Made by a program: the position numbers and the translations under genes. Shown piece after piece: positions 1 to 3,747 of a stretch of 5,853 nt of DNA; within the stretch, counting starts at the first letter, position 1; the number at the start of each line of letters is the position of its first letter. Origin of the DNA: JBBQVZ01 sp038211015 (GTDB taxonomy: Bacteria; Actinomycetota; UBA4738; HRBIN12); the NCBI GenBank assembly GCA_038211015.1, contig JBBQVZ010000168.1, forward strand, positions 1-5,853. The letters run 5' to 3'. The notes under the pieces are model-generated. The model saw nothing but the letters and a program-made list of their open reading frames with translations. It was not told the DNA's origin and made no database searches.

Positions 1-86
1 GGTCACCTGCCCCCCCCCGGGGGGTGCACCCTGGGGGTGCGCGGGGGGCGCGCGCGGGTGGGGCGCGACGAACCCAACTGACCGAC
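1..86. other. Low-complexity G/C-run stretch with no gene
   Basis: No convincing coding frame was found here. The stretch has a run of nine C (10-18) followed at once by six G (19-24), the palindrome GGGTGCACCC (22-31), and a perfect 6-bp stem GCACCC/GGGTGC (26-31 with 35-40, loop TGG). Alternating GC and G runs continue to about 68. It lies just downstream of the stop of the small minus-strand gene, so a factor-dependent transcript end is possible, but there is no T tract. Because it sits at the window edge, a contig end or homopolymer error is also possible. Confidence 0.5.
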
Positions 87-320
87 CTACTGTGAAGCCT
101 CCCAGAGCGCCGCTTCGGCCTCCTCCAGCTGCCGCAGAACGTGCTCGAGTGTTGAGAGCGGGGTGCCTCCTGCCGCCTCCCCTTCCGCCCCGCCGTACAT
201 CTCGACCGCGAGCTCGAGAGACCTCCGGGCCGCATCGACGTGCTGCCGACTCCGGACGACCTCTCTTGACGCGCTGGTTGCTCGTGATGGTACGAGGCGC
301 TCCTCAGACCCGAGCCGCAT
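87..320 (-). CDS. Small hypothetical helical protein (77 aa)
   Basis: I do not recognise this protein. The frame stays open further upstream, but the ATG at 320 is the supported start: the minus strand reads GGAGG, then TGTCT, then ATG, an ideal ribosome binding site five bases away. The protein has an Arg/Ser-rich N-terminal third. From about residue 28 (HVDAARRSLELAVEMY) it looks amphipathic and helical. A Gly/Ala-rich turn (about 44-53) leads to a second helix with regular Leu spacing and many Glu (LSTLEHVLRQLEEAEAALWE), so a helical hairpin or short coiled coil is likely. There is no signal peptide, membrane segment or cysteine. It lies 142 bp downstream of the lipoprotein gene on the same strand. 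The plus-strand frames opposite are Pro/Arg-rich and look like shadows. Calling it a real gene rests mainly on the strong Shine-Dalgarno and the plausible helices. Confidence 0.6.
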   Translation of the reverse strand: MRLGSEERLVPSRATSASREVVRSRQHVDAARRSLELAVEMYGGAEGEAAGGTPLSTLEHVLRQLEEAEAALWEASQ

Positions 321-329
321 AGACACCTC

Positions 330-374
330 CGAGAGCCGAACTCCGGGTGTGACAGTCTCTCCCCTCGGCTCTCG
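330..374 (-). promoter_or_regulatory. 10-bp inverted repeat abutting the RBS of the 77-aa gene
   Basis: CGAGAGCCGA (330-339) and TCGGCTCTCG (365-374) are perfect reverse complements separated by 25 bases. Read on the minus strand, the downstream arm ends on the first G of the GGAGG ribosome binding site (330-326) of the gene starting at 320. In RNA this would be a stem with its foot against the Shine-Dalgarno; in DNA it could be an operator. A smaller hairpin, CTCGG-CCG-CCGAG (382-394), lies just upstream. Seen directly: the repeat and its position. Inferred: any role in regulation. Confidence 0.4.
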
Positions 375-424
375 AACACGCCTCGGCCGCCGAGCGTAGA
401 GGAAGCACGCATTCGATGGCACTC

Positions 425-450
425 GGGGATGGAGCCCCGCTCGCCGAGCG
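425..450 (-). terminator. Weak hairpins after the lipoprotein gene, possible terminator
   Basis: Two short hairpins lie just downstream of the lipoprotein stop. One is CGCTC-GCC-GAGCG (438-450). The other, which overlaps it, is CGGGG/CCCCG (424-428 with 435-439). Neither is followed by a T-rich tract on the minus strand, so this is at best a terminator of the non-canonical kind seen in high-GC genomes. If it does not stop transcription, the lipoprotein and the 77-aa gene share a message. Confidence 0.2.
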
Positions 451-462
451 AGAACATCGACC

Positions 463-1500
463 TTAGCTCGGGACCGCGACGCGAACGACCTCGGCCGAGT
501 CGAGCAGCGGGAACCAGAGATGGCCGTCCGCGAACACGAACAGCTGGTTCGCGTTGATCGTCCCCTGCTCCGCAACCTCGGCGCTCACCGTGACCTCGTT
601 CGAGGCGGGATCGATGCGCATGAGGAGCGGTCCCAGATCGGTCGCGACCCACATCGCTCCGTTCACGCCGAGCAGACCGTCGGGGTGGACCTCCGTGTCG
701 ATCGTCGCGACCACCTCGTCCGTGACCGGGTCGATCCGCTGAACGGTGTTGAAGTCCGTGCTCGATACCCAGATCGTGCCGTCGAAGGCCGCCAGCACCT
801 GTCCGCCGAAGTCGACGGTGACGGTGGCGATCACCTTGGCCTTCGCGGGGTCGATCCGCGACACGCTGGAGCCCGCGTAGTTCGAGACCCAGACGCTGCC
901 GAACGCGAACGCCGCGAACCGCGGCTCGTCCCCCACGCGGACGGTCCCGACCATCCGGTCGTTCGCGGCATCGATGATCCCGACGCGCCCGCTGTTCTCG
1001 CAGACGACCCAGACCGATCCGCCGCCGATCGCGAACCCCTCGGGCGCGTCGCACACGTCGATCGTCGCGACCACCTCGTCCGTACCTGGATCGATGCGGG
1101 AGATCGTGTCGCTCTCGGAGTTCGAGACCCAGATCGAACCGAACCCCGCGGCCGTTTCGAGAGGGACCTCGCCGACCGGGATCGTCGCGATCACCGTGTT
1201 CGTGGCCGGATCGATCCGGGAGACCGCCGGCTGGCCGCCCGACTGGAACTCCGAGTTCACGACCCAGACGCTGCCGAACCCCTCCGTGATGCCGATCGGC
1301 TCGCCGCCCACCGCCACCGAAGCGATGGCCGGAAGCGTCGACGAACCCGACGGCGTTGCCGACCCAGTCGCCGACGGTACCGGCCCGGACGCGCCGGGCG
1401 TCCTCGCGGTGCCGTCGCTTGAGCCTCCGCCGCATGCCGCGACGGCAGCCGCCGTGGTCGCGACCGCGAGCCCGCGCGCGAAGCGCCCCCACACCGCCAT
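463..1500 (-). CDS. Secreted lipoprotein with seven-bladed YVTN/NHL-type beta-propeller
   Basis: Predicted surface lipoprotein of 345 residues. The N-terminus has a basic start (WGRFARG), an Ala-rich hydrophobic stretch and a lipobox VAAC with the lipidated Cys at residue 23. A Gly/Ser/Thr/Pro linker follows to about residue 57. The rest is seven repeats of about 40 residues, each with a core G-[ST]-[VI]-W-V and most with a following R-I-D-P-x-[TS]-[ND]-x-V turn and an [AV]T[IV] strand. The first strand (SVAVG) can close the ring with the last blade (HLWFPLLDSAEVVRV). This matches YVTN/NHL/Vgb-like propellers, which are usually extracellular binding scaffolds; a lyase activity cannot be claimed. 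Cys150 and Cys167 sit close together around blades 2-3 and could form a disulfide. The start is the ATG at 1500; an adjacent in-frame GTG at 1503 adds one residue. TAGGTCGGG upstream supplies a modest ribosome binding site. It is divergent from the ABC operon. Confidence 0.88.
   Translation of the reverse strand: MAVWGRFARGLAVATTAAAVAACGGGSSDGTARTPGASGPVPSATGSATPSGSSTLPAIASVAVGGEPIGITEGFGSVWVVNSEFQSGGQPAVSRIDPATNTVIATIPVGEVPLETAAGFGSIWVSNSESDTISRIDPGTDEVVATIDVCDAPEGFAIGGGSVWVVCENSGRVGIIDAANDRMVGTVRVGDEPRFAAFAFGSVWVSNYAGSSVSRIDPAKAKVIATVTVDFGGQVLAAFDGTIWVSSTDFNTVQRIDPVTDEVVATIDTEVHPDGLLGVNGAMWVATDLGPLLMRIDPASNEVTVSAEVAEQGTINANQLFVFADGHLWFPLLDSAEVVRVAVPS
697..723 (-). repeat. 27-bp exact direct repeat, copy 1 (blade 5)
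   Basis: This stretch of the propeller gene is base-for-base identical to 1057-1083 and encodes TDEVVATID in blade 5. The two copies lie 360 bp apart, exactly 120 codons or three blades. The identity includes every wobble position, although the flanking blade sequence has diverged. Confidence 0.85.
1057..1083 (-). repeat. 27-bp exact direct repeat, copy 2 (blade 2)
   Basis: Second copy of the 27-bp repeat, encoding TDEVVATID in blade 2 of the propeller. The same strand in the other blades has different codons or residues (for example NTVIATIPV in blade 1 and AKVIATVTV in blade 4). Confidence 0.85.
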
Positions 1501-1503
1501 CAC

Positions 1504-1538
1504 CCCGACCTACGACGCGACGTCACCGCGAGGTCGGG
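1504..1538 (-). promoter_or_regulatory. Inverted repeat that could sequester the lipoprotein RBS
   Basis: CCCGACCT (1504-1511) and AGGTCGGG (1531-1538) are perfect reverse complements. Inside them, CGCG (1516-1519) and CGCG (1527-1530) can add a second stem around a 7-base loop. On the minus strand the downstream arm reads AGGTCGGG and ends directly before GTG-ATG, so it contains the only Shine-Dalgarno-like bases of the lipoprotein gene. Folding would block that site. The structure is seen; a regulatory role is inferred and depends on the transcript starting upstream of it. Confidence 0.4.
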
Positions 1539-1559
1539 TTGGGCAAGATGCCGCAACCC
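1536..1559. promoter_or_regulatory. Bulged hairpin or operator in the divergent promoter region
   Basis: GGGTTG (1536-1541) pairs with CAACCC (1554-1559), and inside it GGC (1542-1544) pairs with GCC (1550-1552) around the loop AAGAT, leaving one bulged G at 1553. Nine base pairs in all. It shares bases 1536-1538 with the neighbouring repeat at 1504-1538, so in RNA the two folds compete for those three bases. As DNA it lies between the divergent genes and could be a regulator site. Confidence 0.35.
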
Positions 1560-1565
1560 CACCGT

Positions 1566-1595
1566 ATGACGCTTGTCGGGACCCCCCGATAGTCT
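1566..1595 (+). promoter_or_regulatory. Probable promoter of the ABC operon, giving a leaderless mRNA
   Basis: A -35-like ATGACG (1566-1571; TGAC matches the consensus core) is separated by 18 bases from the -10-like TAGTCT (1590-1595), which fits the actinobacterial TAnnnT pattern. Seven bases after the -10 is the GTG at 1603, so transcription would be expected to begin at or next to the start codon. A minus-strand TACGGT (1566-1561) overlaps this -35 and could be the -10 of the divergent lipoprotein gene, but no good -35 accompanies it. Confidence 0.45.
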
Positions 1596-1602
1596 GCACG
1601 CC

Positions 1603-2613
1603 GTGGGCGACCCGATGATCTACACCGAAGGCGTCGAGAAACGGTTCGGCGACGTCACGGCGCTGGGCGGCGTCGACCTGTCGATCGATCCCGGCGTCGT
1701 GTACGGCCTGCTGGGTCCGAACGGCGCGGGCAAGACGACCATGGTCCGGATCCTGACGACGCTGCTCACACTGGACACGGGCGTCGCGAGGGTGGCCGGC
1801 CTGGACGTCAAGCGCGACGCCGCCCGGCTCCGGGCCGAGGTGGGTCTCGCCGGCCAGTCCGCGGCGGTCGACGAGAACCTCACGGGCTTCGAGAACCTGG
1901 AGATGGTCGGTCGTCTTTACCACCTGCCGCGCACCGAGGCGAAGCGTCGTGCGCAGAACGTGCTGGAGCGGTTCCAGCTCGCCGACGCCGGCCATCGGCT
2001 GGCCAAGGCCTATTCGGGCGGCATGCGGCGGCGCCTCGACGTCGGGGCGAGCCTGGTGGGCCGGCCGAAGGTGCTCTTCCTGGACGAGCCGACGACCGGA
2101 CTGGACCCGCGCAGCCGCATGGGTCTGTGGGATCTCATCAGGGAGCTGGTCTCCGACGGAACGACGTTGTTGCTGACCACCCAGTACCTGGAGGAGGCGG
2201 ACATCCTCACGAACCGGATCGCCGTGATCGATCACGGGACCGTGATCGCCGAGGGCACGTCGGAGCAGCTGAAGTCCCGCGTCGGCGGTGACGTCGTGGA
2301 CGTCACGGTCGAGCGCGATGACCTCGAGAAGGCGATGGAAGCGGTCGCCGGAATGGGAACGGGGATGCAGATCAACAAGGAGATCGCCGAGATCACCATC
2401 TCCGTCGGGCAGGCCAGTGGCGCCGACCTCCTCGTCGAGACGGTGCGGCGGCTCGACTCCTCGGGCATCCGTCTCACCGACATCCAGCTGCGGCGTCCGA
2501 CGCTGGACGACGTCTTCCTCACGCTGACGGGACGCGCCGCCGAGGAAGGCGCCGACGAGACCGACGCCGATGCCGCACAGAAGAAGCGCGGACGGAAACG
2601 GAGGAGCGAGTGA
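1603..2613 (+). CDS. DrrA-family ABC transporter ATP-binding protein
   Basis: Cytoplasmic ATPase (336 residues) that powers the permease encoded next to it. Motifs in order: Walker A GPNGAGKTT (38-46), Q-loop Gln85 (AGQSAAVDENLTG), signature YSGGM (137-141), Walker B VLFLDE (157-162), D-loop GLDP (166-169). The usual H-loop His is Gln194 in TTQYLEEAD, which is normal for DrrA-type ATPases. A C-terminal accessory domain ends in the family's RRPTLDDVF motif (from 297). After that comes an unusual tail, first acidic (EEGADETDADA) and then strongly basic (KKRGRKRR). Start choice: an in-frame TTG at 1573 lies upstream of the -10. GTG at 1603 has no Shine-Dalgarno but sits where a leaderless transcript would begin. 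ATG at 1615 is a possible alternative, also without a good site. The family exports drugs or other hydrophobic compounds; the substrate here is unknown. The fold and role are sure, the exact start less so. Confidence 0.93.
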   Translation: MGDPMIYTEGVEKRFGDVTALGGVDLSIDPGVVYGLLGPNGAGKTTMVRILTTLLTLDTGVARVAGLDVKRDAARLRAEVGLAGQSAAVDENLTGFENLEMVGRLYHLPRTEAKRRAQNVLERFQLADAGHRLAKAYSGGMRRRLDVGASLVGRPKVLFLDEPTTGLDPRSRMGLWDLIRELVSDGTTLLLTTQYLEEADILTNRIAVIDHGTVIAEGTSEQLKSRVGGDVVDVTVERDDLEKAMEAVAGMGTGMQINKEIAEITISVGQASGADLLVETVRRLDSSGIRLTDIQLRRPTLDDVFLTLTGRAAEEGADETDADAAQKKRGRKRRSE

Positions 2614-3443
2614 GCACCACGGCCGTGGCAACGTCCACCGCACGCGCGGGCATGGGTCAGCGCGCGAGGTACGCCATCATCGACGGCGCCATCGTCGCCG
2701 AGCGAAACATCGTTTCGCTCTTCCGGGTTCCCACGGTCCTGGTGTTCGAGCTCGTGCAGCCCGTCATGTTCACGCTGCTCTTCCGCTACGTGTTCGGCGG
2801 CGCGATCGCCGGGCTGCCGCCGGGGTTGGACTACGTCGCCTTCCTGATGCCGGGGATCTTCGCGCAGAACGCGATCTTCGGCGCCACGACGACGGCGATC
2901 GGGATCGCCGACGACATGAAGAAGGGCATGATCGACCGGTTCAGGTCACTGCCCATGTCCCGCTCGGCGATGCTGATCGGGCGAACGACCGCGGACCTGG
3001 TGAAGAACTTCATCGTCGTTTCGTTGATGGTCGGGGTCGGCTACCTGATCGGGTTCCGGTTCCAGAACGGGCTCATCCCTGCGATCGGTGTGTTCGGCTT
3101 GGTGCTCGCGGTGGGCTTCTCGTTCTCGTGGATCTCGGCGGCCGTGGGGTTGGCCATCAAGGAGACCGAGGCGGTGCAGGCAGCCATCTTCACGTTCATC
3201 TTCCCCATCGTCTTCATGAGCACGGTGTTCGTTCCGCTCGTCACCTTGCCAGGCTGGCTCCAGGTGATCGCGAGGAACAACCCCGTCTCGATCTGGGCGG
3301 ATGCGGCCAGGATCCTGACGGTCGGTGAGTTCCCGGGGAGCGGTTCCCTCGAGCACGCGCTGTTCGTCTCCACCGTGTGGATCATCGGGATCCTGGTCGT
3401 GTTCGTCCCGCTCTCGGTCCGGCTGTACAAGAAGCTCACGTAG
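2610..3443 (+). CDS. DrrB-like ABC-2 type transporter permease
   Basis: Inner-membrane subunit (277 residues), partner of the ATPase just upstream. GTG at 2610 overlaps the ATPase TGA (GTGA, four-base overlap), and GGAGG at 2600-2604 is five bases ahead, so the two are translationally coupled and probably made in fixed ratio. Six hydrophobic segments are visible, at about 42-64, 76-98, 130-149, 154-180, 190-210 and 250-270, the standard ABC-2 topology. The cytoplasmic coupling stretch after TM2, GMIDRFRSLPMSR (about 106-118), and the FVPLVTLPGWLQVIARNNPVS region (about 207-227) are hallmarks of DrrB/ABC-2 permeases. Length is normal for the family. With a separate ATPase, the working unit is likely two of each. 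Export of a drug, lipid or other amphiphile is expected from the family; the substrate cannot be read from the sequence. Confidence 0.93.
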   Translation: MSTTAVATSTARAGMGQRARYAIIDGAIVAERNIVSLFRVPTVLVFELVQPVMFTLLFRYVFGGAIAGLPPGLDYVAFLMPGIFAQNAIFGATTTAIGIADDMKKGMIDRFRSLPMSRSAMLIGRTTADLVKNFIVVSLMVGVGYLIGFRFQNGLIPAIGVFGLVLAVGFSFSWISAAVGLAIKETEAVQAAIFTFIFPIVFMSTVFVPLVTLPGWLQVIARNNPVSIWADAARILTVGEFPGSGSLEHALFVSTVWIIGILVVFVPLSVRLYKKLT

Positions 3444-3487
3444 CCGCCCGGCTCAACGACGGCGCCGTTCCTGCCGATACCTCCTGC
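3442..3487. other. Short intergenic stretch with palindromes
   Basis: The gap between the permease and the zinc-ribbon gene holds AGCCG/CGGCT (3442-3446 with 3449-3453, beginning in the permease stop codon) and the perfect palindrome ACGGCGCCGT (3459-3468). With no T tract, these make a poor terminator, so the zinc-ribbon gene may be read through from the ABC operon. I see no clear promoter. Confidence 0.35.
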
Positions 3488-3501
3488 ATGGCGATGCAGG
3501 A
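3482..3501 (+). promoter_or_regulatory. Perfect 8-bp hairpin holding the zinc-ribbon start codons
   Basis: TCCTGCAT (3482-3489), loop GGCG, ATGCAGGA (3494-3501). Both candidate ATG starts of the zinc-ribbon gene (3488 and 3494) lie in or at the edge of the stem. If the message extends from the upstream operon, folding would hide the start; a leaderless message from 3488 would remove the left arm. GATACC (3476-3481) is placed where a -10 for such a start would be, but it is a poor match. Confidence 0.4.
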
Positions 3502-3643
3502 AGTCGTGTGCGCCGACTGCGGCGCGATCAACCAGGCGGTCGCCCACGCCTGCTGGCGCTGCCTGGAGCCGCTCACCGATCGTGCGGCTGCAACCGCCGA
3601 GGTCGCCGAACCCCAGCCCGAACCCCGTCCCGCCACCGCGTAG
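3488..3643 (+). CDS. Zinc-ribbon microprotein (51 aa)
   Basis: Very small protein with one four-cysteine zinc ribbon: Cys8-x2-Cys11-Gly, ten residues, then Cys22-x2-Cys25, in the context VCADCGAINQAVAHACWRC. This is the usual short zinc-ribbon pattern of bacterial and archaeal proteins (CxxCG-x-x-N ... CxxC), and one Zn(II) held by four thiolates is expected. The C-terminal half (TAEVAEPQPEPRP) is rich in Ala, Glu and Pro and probably disordered. There is no membrane segment or signal peptide. The start is uncertain: ATG 3488 is preferred, ATG 3494 would give 49 residues, and a GTG at 3377 would place 37 poorly supported residues over the permease gene. None has a Shine-Dalgarno. The gene lies 44 bp after the ABC permease and 104 bp before the MFS gene on the same strand. 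Its role, perhaps in protein or nucleic-acid binding, is unknown. Confidence 0.72.
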   Translation: MAMQEVVCADCGAINQAVAHACWRCLEPLTDRAAATAEVAEPQPEPRPATA

Positions 3644-3747
3644 GAGGCCACCCCGCCACCCCGCGGGAACAGATCTTTCGTACCCTTGGTTCTTCTTGCA
3701 TCGCGCCGTGCGAGCGCATGCCATGGGACCATCGAGGAGTTAGCTGA
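3644..3747 (+). promoter_or_regulatory. MFS gene leader with imperfect inverted repeat
   Basis: This gap has no convincing -35/-10 pair; TACCCT (3681-3686) fits TAnnnT but lacks a partner. GCAT-c-GCGC (3698-3706) and GCGCATGC (3714-3721) form eight pairs with one bulged base around a 7-base loop, a candidate operator or leader hairpin. The MFS ribosome binding site GAGGAG (3734-3739) follows, eight bases before the GTG. Confidence 0.3.

Noticed and set aside
697..1083. CRISPR-like repeat in the propeller gene
   Set aside because: Only two exact copies, inside a coding frame and in phase with the blade repeats; no spacers or cas genes.
520..1422. Plus-strand open frame (300 codons) opposite the propeller gene
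   Set aside because: The product is an Arg/Asp repeat that mirrors the propeller repeats on the other strand; no domain and no ribosome binding site.
463..1500. Virginiamycin B lyase as the specific function of the propeller protein
   Set aside because: The repeats resemble the Vgb/YVTN class, but I cannot place the catalytic residues, and a lipidated cell-surface form fits a binding scaffold better.
1510..2643. Long minus-strand open frame (377 codons) opposite the ATPase gene
   Set aside because: It lies antisense to a gene with full ABC motifs; its product is rich in Arg, His, Asp and Gln with no recognisable domain, typical of a GC-rich shadow.
3377..3487. Upstream GTG start for the zinc-ribbon protein giving 88 residues
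   Set aside because: No ribosome binding site, overlap with the conserved permease C-terminus, and the added residues look like a shadow of it.
3666..3682. GGAAC followed by CGTA, resembling an ECF sigma factor promoter upstream of the MFS gene
   Set aside because: Only eight bases separate the two elements, about half the spacing ECF promoters need.
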